A model generated the notes under the pieces. It did not search any database and was not told where the DNA came from. It was given only the letters and a program-made list of their open reading frames with translations. A program made the position numbers and the translations under genes. A stretch of DNA of 64,000 nucleotides from Eriocheir sinensis (taxonomy: Eukaryota > Arthropoda > Malacostraca > Decapoda > Varunidae). Within the stretch, counting starts at the first letter, position 1; each line of letters opens with the position of its first letter. The DNA is taken from contig NC_066513.1 in NCBI RefSeq assembly GCF_024679095.1, positions 2,882,523 through 2,946,522 on the forward strand, in the 5' to 3' direction. Below, in pieces: positions 1-10,747 of this stretch.

Positions 1-550
1 GCCCCTGATCTGGGTTGGTTGGGGAGGGGTCTACAACTCTTAGCGGATGGATGATTGGAAGACTGTATTGAGTTATCAAGTGGAGAATTGAATTTTTGAG
101 GCATTGAAGGACACAAAGTTTCTTCTACCCTGTATTATGTGATTCCTGTTGGGAGTTTTTTTTAAATTTGTTGAGTAATGCAGTCATCATGCCTTTGGCC
201 CCGCATATAAATTATGTGATGCTTCTCACCTATGCCAATGACCTGAAAGCATGGGGATCCTTTACCTTACCTATACAATAATAATTACCAAAGAAAATGG
301 TAACAATTTGTACACCTAATGATCCTGGAAAACAAGATAACTCAGATAATAAGACGTAATCAATAAGAGGGACAGTGACTGCACAATTCCTGAACACCAT
401 TGGAAAGAGGAGGCCAAGATCTATATGATTCAGTTATGTAAGATTCTCCTGCGAATGTACAGGCACGTTCAGGGTTTTTTTTTTGCTGTGAGTGCGACTG
501 GCGCTCACAGCAAGCCTTTAGCACGACCAGCTAGTGACGCTAGTGCTCAC

Positions 551-1100
551 TCTTTTAGCCTCTGTATATCAAAAACTATTCATCACAGCTAAAAACAAAA
601 ACACCATTGGAAAGAGGAGGCCAAAATCTATAAGATTTGGTAATGTAAGCCTCTCCTGCGAATGTACAGGCATGTTCAGGGGGTGTTGCCTGTGAAGATG
701 TACATTTACATGTGCGTGACGGTCAGACGTAAGGCAACTACTGAGTTAGACCTTTTGATGATGGGGTGCTGGCAGGGCAGTATTGCTAACTGCAAAATTT
801 ACAACTATTTGGTCAAAATATCAGTCAGGTGATAGGTGAAGATATGCAAAAATGACGCTATATTGGACAACAACATCCACCAGTTGCTCGTCCGTAGATT
901 TTCCAAACTAGGCTGATATGATTTTCCACCAAATTTTGTGGAAAACCCACTGAATTGGCAATGCTGTAGTGTGAGAAATAGTGTTGGAACACACTCATAC
1001 GCGGGAAATTTGAGTGTGACTGGAGCTCGCAGCGAGTGTTTAGCACCACCGGCAAATTACGCTAGTGCTCGCTGCGAGCGTTTAGCAACGAAAGGGTTAA
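551..1100 (-). mobile_element. TTAA-bounded MITE, piggyBac-like, copy A
   Basis: This stretch matches, in inverted orientation, the element at 22998-23617, including the shared text around 880-1000. Its right end reads GAAAGGGTTAA at 1090-1100, the mirror image of the TTAACCCTTTC that opens the other copy. TTAA targets with CCC/GGG ends are typical of piggyBac-type elements. No transposase frame is visible. The left end is rearranged: 408-482 and 600-682 are direct repeats of each other, and 485-550 resembles the right-hand end at 1016-1086, so the true left boundary is unclear. Confidence 0.6.
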
Positions 1101-1200
1101 GCCATAAATAAAATGTTAGTAAGTAATGGGAAATATACTTTGGTGACAACCAGCTTCAAATTTCCATGAGCATGAAAATACAAATTCAAACTATACTGAC

Positions 1201-1325
1201 CTGAGCCAAGGGTCCTTCAGGCCATGGGAGGCAAGGGCTCGCTGCACCTGCACCAACTCTGGCACTTCCTCAACCTTGTAGATGCGCCAATCAGGCACCT
1301 TGATGCTTCCACCACCCATTGCTCA
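1201..1325 (-). CDS. NDUFB3: NDUFB3 exon with start codon (complex I subunit B12), partial gene
   Basis: NDUFB3 is an accessory subunit of mitochondrial complex I, anchored in the inner membrane. Reading the minus strand, an acceptor (TTCTTGCAG) precedes 1325, a six-base leader TGAGCA follows, and ATG lies at 1319-1317. The 39 codons to 1203 begin MGGGSIKVPDWRIYK and end LASHGLKDPWL, followed by two bases (AG) of a split Arg codon and the donor GTCAGT at 1200-1195. The LPDYRQWKIEG and KGLRDPWGR segments of vertebrate NDUFB3 align with this without gaps. Only the matrix-side N-terminal part is here; the exon with the transmembrane helix is not found in 1-1200 and should lie beyond the left edge. 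Because the ATG exon starts with untranslated sequence, a separate upstream leader exon is required. Confidence 0.8.
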
Positions 1326-2689
1326 CTGCAAGAACAAAAAGGCATTGGTATTCATCATATAGGCGACATTTCTAGCCTGAAAAATTATATAATTAGTATT
1401 CAACTGTACAGAAGTAATTTCTGCAGACCTTGATTCCTCTCATTTTGGATTTTTAAGATTTTTTTGGGGGATAAATGAATTTACACAACCCAATCAATTT
1501 TCACATGCTAACTATGTTAGAGTAATACAGCAAATATAATAAACCCATAGTTTATGGTGCTTTCGTGTTATTCTGAATAATAATGCTACTAACTAACTAA
1601 TCGAGAGCATATGCCTGGGGTGCATCACTTCACTCACACGCAGACTCCACCCCTGAAAGTCAATTGACAGATGGAGCATTTGGCAATCCTCCAAGAGGCT
1701 TAGATGTTCCTGGCACCCACACAAGACAGCCCGCCAGAGGTTAACCCCAGGCCTGGCTCCATGAGCTTGTGTCTCATCTGCACCGCCCTGACGGTCCCCC
1801 AGAAAGAGGGTGCTTGTGATTGGTGGGGCGGTAGTGCTCTCCTCCCTCTACCCCTCACGAGTGTCCACACCCTTCGCAAGCCAAGCCAGAAATGAAGCTG
1901 ATATTCAGATTCCAGCACTATTCTAAATAAATCAAATGTGACAGGCTGAGTAGGTCACATGACATTAAGATTTAAAACAAGTTGCTCCCATGACATGGCT
2001 TGTGACTGAGCCACCTGATGAGATACAGTGTGAGCAAAGGAGCAATCAAACAATGGCACCACCTGCATTAGAGGGATTTTCTTGTATCATATTCTATGGG
2101 AAATGTAATATACTTATTTTACTTATCCAATGACTTTCCATGAGGGCTTGAGGTTCCCTGAAGCCATTTCCAAAGTGAAATTACCAGTAGATTGTTTAGT
2201 TTAAGATTCAGTAAACAGACCAACCACTATCTCTTAAGAGGGGGGTCAAGGGGGGCGAAGACCACCCGTTAGAGATTAGGTTATGTAAAGTTCAGTTGGG
2301 ATAGTTTAAATATATTCGACATGAGGTGTGGGCTGTCGAAAATTACTCAGCGCGGGAAGGATTTGGGTGGCGGTGGTGGGGGCGTGACACGCCTGACACT
2401 CGTCAACACACCGGCTGCTTGGTTATGCTACAATTGATTACAAGAGTATACGTTAGGGACTTTCCTTACTTTCGAGACCAGGTAATTTTATCTATTTTAG
2501 AGAAATTTGGGAAGCCCATTTTTCAGTGATTTTGCCTTCCCCCCTAAAACCCCGGTTCCCCACAGGTCCCCAGGCTTGTGTTGGGGGATAGGGGGAGCTG
2601 GAAAGTTGGAAAGTTTCGTTTAGTCGGCGCAACGTCTGTGGTCATATGCTGGAGAGAGACAGAAGGGGAAGGAATTATAGGAGAAAGGA
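1326..2689. other. Intronic/intergenic, no gene seen
   Basis: AT-rich sequence upstream of the NDUFB3 ATG exon, so probably intron of its transcript. The block at 2235-2325 (a G-rich stretch, CCCGTTAG, then TAAAGTTCAGTTGG and TAGTTTAAATAT) is related to the middle of the Harbinger-type MITE at 11290-11360 and is likely a decayed copy of the same family. No convincing exon was found. Confidence 0.4.
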
Positions 2690-2870
2690 ACATATCTCAG
2701 GAGACGGGACACAACCCCCGATTAACACCTGGTACCCATTCACTGCTGGGTGGACAGGGGCGTAGGGTATCAGAAAAGCCGCCCAAATTTTTCCACTCCG
2801 CCCGGGAATCAAACCCGGGCTCTCTCGGAGGGGGAGAAGTAGTTGTTCTGTAGTTTTACCTGATACAGTA
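2690..2870 (-). mobile_element. tRNA-derived SINE, minus strand
   Basis: The reverse complement carries a Pol III B-box-like GGTTTGATTCCC (within 2805-2822). It is followed, going left, by the body sequence typical of other SINEs here, with ACCCATTCACTGCTGGGT on the plus strand at 2731-2750. The same body, in plus orientation and with an A box, occurs at 52728-53040. The A box region is poorly preserved in this copy. Confidence 0.5.
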
Positions 2871-3267
2871 ACCTCTCCAGGTAATGGCAAGTACTAAGTC
2901 CAGAGCCAAATACATCCTCAGTACAGTGCAAGGTTGACAAGCACAGGATTTTGTGAGAGCACCAAAGGAGAAATGGATCTGTGTGCAGGCACCAAGTTGC
3001 CTGTGCTGAACATCAGCATGATGGCTCACGACCGTGGCTGTGGGTGAGGAAAGTGTTCCTGAAGAAACTTTCTTCAGAGGTTTATTGGAGCCAGATAAAG
3101 ATATACTGGCTGAAGGTGAAAACATGCAGGAAAATCTGTCTTGAGAAGCCTAAACCTGCTGTAGATGGTGATGATGACAATGATCCACAGCATGGTTTTG
3201 GCAGCTTTGGACAAAGTAATAATAATAAGATACTAAAAATAATAGTAATAGAAGTAGCACAGGTAGA

Positions 3268-3653
3268 GTGACCACCCGTTCCTTAAAATACGGAATTGTT
3301 CCGTATTGGAGAATGAAATAATGTGTTCCGTTTTGAACCAGTACAGAACACCATTTGTCCCGTATTTGGCTGTCTGAATGGTCAAGCAAATGAAATTCAG
3401 TATTTCAAAATTTGAACTTTAATTTAAAAAAATTTGAAAATCAATAGGTCAAGGGTCATCCTAAAATATGTGTAAAGTACACGGCGTAACTTCCCTTCCC
3501 CTTTCCTCCTGCCTCCACCAGCAGCGGGCAGCAGCTGTCAAGTCCAGGAAGGTTACAGAATTTTTAGGGATGCCACCCATCTTTAAAAATATAGATTTGT
3601 TCCGAATGGGGAGTGAGATGTTCCGTATTTTTCCGAGCTCAAGGTGGCAACCT
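3268..3653. mobile_element. Possible MITE with degenerate inverted ends
   Basis: The left end (GAGTGACCACCCGTTCC, then AAAATACGGAA) and the reverse complement of the right end (GGTTGCCACCTTGAGC, then AAAAATACGGAA) are related. Several CCGTATT motifs occur inside. No clear target duplication or protein was seen, so the family is unknown. Confidence 0.3.
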
Positions 3654-3712
3654 TAAGCAGAGGCAACTTGGTGCCTGCACATAGTCATTTCCTCCTGTAG
3701 TGCACTCACAAT

Positions 3713-4597
3713 CGAGGCAAGTATAGAGAAGGTATCGTCATACGGGCGGGAGGAAATCACTCGTTGGCAACTCCTATAGCCTTCACGCTTTCACCCCACT
3801 ACTTCAACCTCACTGCTGCTTCAGCTTGATCATTCATTTTTATGAAAAACTGTCAGACCACCATCTTCCCTGCACAGACGTGCATGAGCAGCATATCTGA
3901 CTTGAGTAACAATAAATGCCGAGGCTTAATGAACGCCACGGCACAGCTTATGTTTGAGGCTGACATTTTCTTGTATATTTCCTTACAACTTCTTGGGACG
4001 ACCACATCTACACACCATCAGAAGCAGAAAAGCATGCAGATTTAGGATCTGTGCTTAAAAAAGTGATGCGATGAAAACCAGCTGAGTACTAAGGAGTTAA
4101 AGGGAAATAAGTGCAAGAAAATGTGTATTCCATAGTTCACTTAACTCTGCTTTTCGTATGTGTAATTTTATAATATTGTTACAATTTTATGCTAGTATGA
4201 TGCAGAATTTTCTCAGGAAGATGATGGTGGTCTCAGTTTTTCGTAAAAATGAATGTTGGGGTCAGGAAAGAGGGAGGGAGTGAGGTGTGTAAAGTCGTCG
4301 GTTTGGGCAGACAACAAGGATGGGGCGGGGCTTAATTAGGCTCGAAGAAGGGGCGGAGCTTATCGAGACGCCAGTCAATCATCGTCCAGGATGAGATGCC
4401 ATGAACATTTCTATTAATATTTTTTATTCACCAACAATTGCTTCATAGGGTATATAACAAAAAATCCACATCTTATTTTATTTTATTGTAGTAGTTTATA
4501 ACATAAAAAACATCCGAGAGGTCCTAATATAAAAGCTCATTTCAAAATTTGGTTCTTCACGTTCTATGAGTGACGATACCTCTCTGTACTTGCCTTG
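3713..4597. mobile_element. Foldback transposon, copy 1, with 8-bp TSD
   Basis: The ends are CGAGGCAAGTATAGAG and, read in reverse, CAAGGCAAGTACAGAG. They are flanked by a perfect 8-bp duplication CTCACAAT at 3705-3712 and 4598-4605. The sequence is homologous to the 1220-bp foldback element at 12741-13960, but the left arm has lost several hundred bases, leaving 885 bp. No coding frame of note. An 8-bp target duplication suggests hAT-type mobilisation, which is inference. Confidence 0.8.
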
Positions 4598-4659
4598 CTC
4601 ACAATATCCTGTGTGTGTGTGTCAGCCTGGCACTGTACACTGGATGTGGATTGGGTCTG

Positions 4660-7600
4660 GACATTGTGCTTGCCAGTGTTACTTACTTACTTATTACTTG
4701 TGTTTCTTATTTATCTGGTCCCACTTCCGCCAAAGCGCTCTGCAGGCCCACATATTTAATTCATTAAATTTTCAATATTGATCACAACTTATATGCCATG
4801 TTCATTGTCAATGTTTCCATGTCATAGCAGTCAGAGAACAGAAATGTTTTTAGTTCTTTCTTAAATTTGGAGATATCCTTTGTTCTTCTAATGTCAGGAG
4901 GGAGCTTATTGTACAGTCTTGGGGCGGCAGAACTGAAAGTGCGCGATCCAACATTTGAAGAGTACCGTGGTTCATGAAGTGATTCCAGAAGTGGCTTGGC
5001 GAGTGTTAATGCCTTCACCTGGCTGTATTTCGTGTAATAATTCTCTCAAATACGGTGGACGGCCAGTAATCAAAGCTTGGTGTGTCAAAACACATAACTT
5101 AAATACTATCCTTGCTTTTATTGGCAACCAGTGGAGCTCTATCAGAACAGGAGTTATTCTCTCTCGTGGTGGAATTCCTTTGATTAATCTCGCTGCTCTG
5201 TTTAAGACCATCTGTAATTTCCTTAATTGGAGCTTTGGCAGGTTATAGTAGATCGAGTTGCAATAATCCACTCTTGATATAATATTGTTAATCACCAATT
5301 TCTTGATAGAATCTTCATCCAGGTATTTCTTGATAAAAGCAATATTTCTAAGGTGATATCCAGCTATCCTTACGAAATTATTTATCTGACATTTCAGTGT
5401 CAAATTGGAATCCAACAACACTCCCAGGTCACGAACACTTTCAACAATATGAATTTCATTACCACCTATAGTCATGTTACCATCACCAAAATAACGAAGA
5501 GTGTCCTTCTTACCCACAAACATGAATTCAGTCTTATCATCGTTTAATTTCAATTGCTTATAATGCATCCAATCCTTGACTGAATTGATAACACTATTGA
5601 TCTTAGCACTTGTATTTTCAATATCAGTGATGGAAAAGTAGAACTGGGTGTCATCAGCAAATAACTTGAATCCTACACCATGTTGTTGTAGTATCCTGGA
5701 TAAACTAATCGTGTATATACAAAATAAAATAGGTCCCAGTACACTTCCTTGTGGAACTCCTCTTGTCAGAGCTTCATATGAGGAAAAACAATTTCCAATT
5801 TGAACACAATAACTTCTAGTTTGTAAATAACTCTCAAGATACTTTAACGCATTGTCTACCACTCCAATGTTCCTTAAATCTTTTATAAGCAATTCATGAA
5901 CAACCGTATCAAATGCTGCACTAAGATCTAGAAGAACCAATATAGCACATTTACCCCCCTCCATCATTTCTAGTAAATCATTAACAACAGAACAAATAGT
6001 AGTCTCAGTAGAAAATATTGGTCTATAAGCAGACTGACTATCAGGCAAGACATGGACCTTCTCCAAGTGTTCCATCAGCTGCTCAATAATTGCATACTCT
6101 AATAACTTAGACAAAAAAGGCAAATTTGATACTGGTCTATAAGAGCTTACATTTTGATAATCAAGTTTTCCCTTTAATACTGGTTTTATAACAGCTCGCT
6201 TTTCAGAATCCGGAAATTTACATGAAGAAATACTAGTATTGACAATTCTTAGCACCATATCCATGAAACTAGGAAAATTATCTGCATCCATGATATCTAA
6301 TACAGGCAATGGGTTACTGGCACAATATGTTTTCTTAGCTTTCTTGAAAAGTCGAACAAGATCATCCTCCCTAATGATTTTAAAACACTGTAATCTACAA
6401 TCCACCTCAACATCAGCAACAGGCATAAAAGGTGTGTACACAAATTCCAATACAATATTCATAATCTTACTCTTGAAAAAATTACAAAAGTTATCCGCTA
6501 AATCTTTATCACAGAAACCATCGGGAAGCTTTCTTCTCAAAGTAGTACCAGTAAGACTGTTGAAAAGTTGATATAATTTGTTCATATCTGATCCTGCCTC
6601 AAGAATTTTAGTATGATAATAGTTTCTTTTACTCCTTCTTATCAAGTCATTATAGCAATTTCTCACATTTTTATAATCCTCCCAGGCCACAACAGATCCC
6701 TCATTTCTCCATTTACATTCCTTGCGTCGTTTCCCTCTTTTCAGTGTCAAAATTTCACCATTAAACCAGGGAGATCTATCCTTGACAATAATGACCTTCT
6801 CTAGGATCGGACACACATTGTTATATTGTGTCTTAATCACCTCATTATAAATGTCAGTAAGACAATTCACACAATTTGATTTCCATAACAAATGATTGTG
6901 AACACACTCTCCAGTCATATCTTCATAAAATGTCTGACTAATTTCACTGATAAATGTAGCAGCAGAGAAACCCACCTTATTCCAAAAATAAATTTTCTTA
7001 GTTACCTTACAAATTGGCAATAATAATTTAAATGTTATGAGCCTGTGAACTGGGGGAAATAGTAAATTCATGTTCAACATCCACCCTACCTATGAGATTG
7101 TTTACATCATCACTAATGACTAAGTCTAACATATGGCCAGTTGATGAAGTTATTGAATTCACCTTGTTTGATAACTGATAAGATTCAAGAAGCTCAGAGA
7201 AAGAAACTGTGTTATGGTTTTCATGATCACCCATCCATATATTGAAGTCATCAACAATAAAAACTTTAAAAGAAACCATATCAATTGTGTCCAACAATGC
7301 ACTAAAATCATCAAAGAAGAGATTAACACTTGACCAAGGTGGCCTATAAATAACAAGGTATGCTACCCACTGGTTTTGATGCTTAAAATTAATTTCAATA
7401 TATTCAAAACTTAATACTTTCACTCGTGTCAACACCCTCAGGTGAGAAAAAATATTTGACAAGAAAATGCCTACACCACCCCCTCGTCTGCCCTCTCTGG
7501 GGCTATGAAAGAAAGTGTGAGTAGCAGGTGTCATCTCAGTAATTCTACTTGTGTCATGCTCATTCAACCAAGTCTCAGAAATAGCTAAAATATCAAGTGA

Positions 7601-7790
7601 TTGCTCATTTAACATTTCCCTAATTTGAATAGTCTTGTTACCCAGAGATTGAATATTAACAAAAGCACAATTTAAATATTCAATAGTAGACCTAGAATCC
7701 ATGATCCATTATAGAAGCCAATTTACTTAACTCAGCAGTGAAAACCTTACAACATCTGGCATTGACTCTATGGTTTACCTCATGCCTCAC
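4660..7790 (-). mobile_element. LINE (CR1/L2-like), ORF2 part: endonuclease and RT
   Basis: A near full-length non-LTR retrotransposon on the minus strand. ORF2 starts with ATG at 7702; 7702-7028 encodes an AP-type endonuclease (N-terminal FVNIQSLGNK, SETWL, GRRGGGVGIF and YRPPW). After a frameshift near 7050, 7080-4972 encodes the RT with [11 protein letters not shown] and the catalytic FADDTQ, then the LHWLPIKARI segment. A second frameshift near 5000 leads into the C-terminus at 5018-4782 (FSSAAPRLYNKLP). The 3' end has GTAA repeats near 4680-4700. ORF1's last codons are also present just above 7702: its TAG stop overlaps the ORF2 start within ATGGATTCTAG. The rest of ORF1 has been displaced to 9064-9535 by a younger CR1 insertion. 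Two frameshifts make it inactive. Confidence 0.85.
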
Positions 7791-9063
7791 CAATCTCTTG
7801 TCCTTCTACAATAAAGTATTTGAGGCGGTTGACAGAGATGAAAATTATGATGTAATCTATCTTGATTTGAGTTTTAGTGCTTGACAAAAAGTTCTCACCA
7901 ACCACTGTTGCTTAAATTACAGGCTCACTACTGAGTAGAGGGTTTTTGAACTGGGTGGGTCAAGGCTTTTAGCAATAGAAAGCAAGAGTGCAAATCAATG
8001 GTAAAAGATCTGACTGGGGATGTTTGGTGGGGTCCTACACAAGGGTTGTATTTAGGTAGTCTTTTTTTTATTATTTATATCAATGACTTAGACACAGGAA
8101 TTAGTAGTGATGTTAGTAAATTTGCAGATGATATCAAGACGGTAGTAGAGTAAAATGTGGATCAGGGCGGAGTATATTTCCAAGGTGAACTCAACAGATT
8201 TATATGACTGGTGGATAAATGGCAGATGGAGTTCAATGTAGGAAGTGCAGTATTCTGAGTGTAGGTAGGAACAACCCTCCATAACTATTTAATGACACTC
8301 TCTCACTCTCATAAGTAGGTCTGGGGAAGAGGATTTAGGGGTATTGCTTATGACACTCATAAAGGTCTAGAAAAAGGAGAGGGATTTAGGGTCTTAGTGA
8401 GCTCTGATCTCCGTCCAAGGGCACAATGCATTCAAGCTAGAAATCGAGCTAATAGGTACTGGGATTTATTTTTAGGAGGGCGAAGCAACAGAAGCCCAAG
8501 TCTTCCTCAAACTATCTTGAGCATTAGTTAGACTTCACCTTGACTATGCGGTTCAGTTCTGGTCTCCCTACTATAGAATGGATATCAAAATGTTAGAATC
8601 GGTGCAGAGGAGGATGACTAAGATGATTCAGGGGTTGAGAAACTTGCCATACGAGGAAAGACTCAAACAGTTAAACTTGCATTCTCTAGAAAGGCGAAGG
8701 TGCGTGGAGACATGATCGAGGTTTATAAATGGATGAAGGGCTTTAATAAGGAGACATTCATAAGGTTTTTGGTAAGAGAACCGGGGTAGGGACACGAAGT
8801 AACGGGTTTAAACTGGATAAATTCAGATTCAACAGGGACATAGGCAAAAATTGGTTTACTAATAGGGTGGTGGATGAGTGGAATAGGCTTAGCAGTCATG
8901 TGGTGAGTGCCAATACAATTGTCACATTCAAAAATAGACTAGATAAATTCATGGACAGCGATATTAGGTGGGGTTAGATACACGGGAGCTTAGGGTCAAA
9001 GGAGCTGCCTCGTACAGGCCTACCGGCCTCTTGCAGACTCCTGCGTTCTTATGTTCTTATGTT
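7791..9063 (+). mobile_element. CR1-type LINE inserted in older LINE
   Basis: A decayed RT on the plus strand, with many stops. Recognisable segments are VIYLDL near 7855, IYINDLDTG near 8076-8100, FADDIKT near 8120, WQMEFNVG near 8220, [12 protein letters not shown] near 8540 and the C-terminal NRLSSHVV near 8890. It ends in the octamer-like tail (TTCTTATG)n at 9046-9063, as CR1 elements do. The 5' end is truncated in the RT domain. Both flanks are ORF1 of the minus-strand LINE around it. Confidence 0.8.
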
Positions 9064-9535
9064 CTCTGTCTGACACAATTGATACATTTCTGCATATTTG
9101 AGGAACAGTCACTAGTTCTATGATTACCACAACAGATACCACATACATCATCTTCCTTAAAATTACAGTTTTTTAAGGTGTGGCCATGCCTTTGACAATG
9201 AAAACATGTCAACACGATATCTATCCCGAATCTGATATCTACCCCAGCGCAATAAGATTCTATCACCGTGATCATGAATTGCCCTTCGAACCTCAGGATC
9301 ACATTTGATTATATAATGAGCTGTATGACCCGCAGCTGGTTTCTTGAACAACAGTGTCATTTTCTGAGACATCAGAAATTGATTGCAAGTAGACATTCTT
9401 CTCAATAACAGCATCAGTAACATCCTCCTTCTCATCGTGTACATTACATATCATGTACATTACATATCATGTGTCTAGAGAGGTTACAGTTTTGGGAGGC
9501 AGTGTAGGCCTACCCATCTTGACGGCCTAGGCCCT
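9064..9535 (-). mobile_element. Displaced ORF1 of the minus-strand LINE (zinc knuckle protein)
   Basis: Minus-strand reading gives a gag-like ORF1: a candidate start near 9519, the segment HYIIKCDPEVRRAIHDHGD, then CFHCQRHGHTLKNC and a second cysteine cluster. It stops at 9064 where the CR1 element begins. The missing C-terminus (VNHRVNARCCKVF and onward) is found at 7790-7700 next to the endonuclease ORF. At least one frameshift lies between the two blocks. Confidence 0.75.
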
Positions 9536-9580
9536 CTGCCTACCAAGAGGCACAGCCACGAGCAGCACCCCCACACTCAC

Positions 9581-9768
9581 CGCGGGCGATGATTGGTTCT
9601 GACTTCTCCCGGTGCTGAGCAATGATAGGGCTCGGGAATGTGGTGCCCTGCACGGCGGCCACGACGGTGACCTGCTGGGGCTGAGGCCAGCACCCCTGCC
9701 CTGGCCTGCAGGACCCTGACAAAGGCTCAGAAAGTGGCTTCAACCCCCCAGCCTCCCTCGGACAACAC
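9581..9768 (-). other. Candidate untranslated first exon of NDUFB3
   Basis: The region 9540-9940 is much more GC-rich than its surroundings. On the minus strand an excellent donor, CGCG followed by GTGAGTG, ends an exon-like block at 9581. NDUFB3 needs an upstream leader exon, and this is the only strong minus-strand donor recognised in a promoter-like region between it and MCTS1. A 50-codon open frame exists but looks like no known protein. This is inference; transcript data would settle it. Confidence 0.35.
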
Positions 9769-9940
9769 TAGGAGCAGGCTGTACTGTACCTCCGGCAGAC
9801 GGGGACGCCAGCAGCAGACGGCGACAGCGATCGAGAACCAGCCCGCAGAGTGTCTGCTGCCTTGGTGCTGGGCTGGGCGGGCGGGGGCCGGGGAGGGCCG
9901 TGGCTGCAGCCTTCACTACGGCTTGCTTTCTCAGCGGTCC

Positions 9941-10244
9941 TGATTGATTGATTGATAGTTTATTGTTGCAGGTAAACCCTCAAGAAAAATAGATTGATTG
10001 ATTAATGGTTTATTGTTGTAAAGGTACACAACAAAGGAGAAGGGAGGAACATGCCATCCCAACCCCCGGGCAAATACACAGTGTGCGTGTAGTACAACTA
10101 TTGGTACACCCCTTGGAGGGATTATATAGAATCTTCCTCCAAGGCTGTTTGGGTCATTTTCAGTTCCAGCACATTACTCAGACACCAGGAAACACTTTCT
10201 GCCAATCTAAGTACCTGCAACAATAAACTATCAATCAATCAATC
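9941..10244. mobile_element. Element with 34-bp inverted ends and GATT repeats
   Basis: TGATTGATTGATTGATAGTT, running into TATTGTTGCAGGTA, at 9941-9974 is repeated in reverse at 10211-10244. The body has no coding capacity and includes a second diverged copy of the left end at 9992-10020. Family unknown. It lies between the two head-to-head housekeeping genes. Confidence 0.55.
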
Positions 10245-10559
10245 GATGCATGGCGATTAAAATGAATAAATGTGGCAGTTTGTAGAAATAAGTCTGTATA
10301 TATTTTGTTGACTTTCATTATTAACTACTGTTTTATTGGGTCATTTTCAACGCCAACACATGACACAGACACCAGAGAAACACTTTCCGCCAATACAATG
10401 AAAGTGCAGGAAAAAGAAAAGTGTAATAGTGGAAATTTAACTAACAAAAGGACATAGAAAAGCGAATTCTCAGGAGAAGAATAGAACAGAAAATCACATC
10501 AGTTCAGGGTGAAGTGAATATAAGTGTGCACTGTGAAGTAACTATGTTATGAATTCTAG

Positions 10560-10736
10560 AAGTGTTGAGAAGGAGGACCTATAAGAAGCGATACAGAGCG
10601 GAACAGGTCAAAAGAAGAAGAAGAAGAAGGAACTGGTCAAAAGAAGAAGAAGGAGCAGGTCAAAAGAAGAAGAAGAAGCTGAGCCGCCGTGTGTGTGGCT
10701 GTGCCGAGTGACTGACTGACGGGATCCACCTCCACC
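10560..10736 (+). promoter_or_regulatory. MCTS1 leader / promoter-proximal region
   Basis: The 177 bases before the MCTS1 start contain three purine-rich AAGAAG blocks (10613-10630, 10640-10655, 10663-10678), then a GC-richer stretch. The context at the start is CCACCATG, a good initiation context. No TATA box was seen, as expected for a housekeeping gene. The transcription start cannot be placed from sequence. Confidence 0.4.
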
Positions 10737-10747
10737 ATGTTCAAGAA
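10737..10747 (+). CDS. MCTS1: MCTS1 exon 1 coding part
   Basis: ATG TTC AAG AA, followed directly by the donor GTGAGTG at 10748. The split Lys codon is completed by the first G of exon 2 at 16208. Confidence 0.9.

Noticed and set aside
9540..9943. Protein-coding gene in the GC-rich block
   Set aside because: Short open frames on both strands match nothing recognisable. A leader exon and promoter explain the composition and the donor site better.
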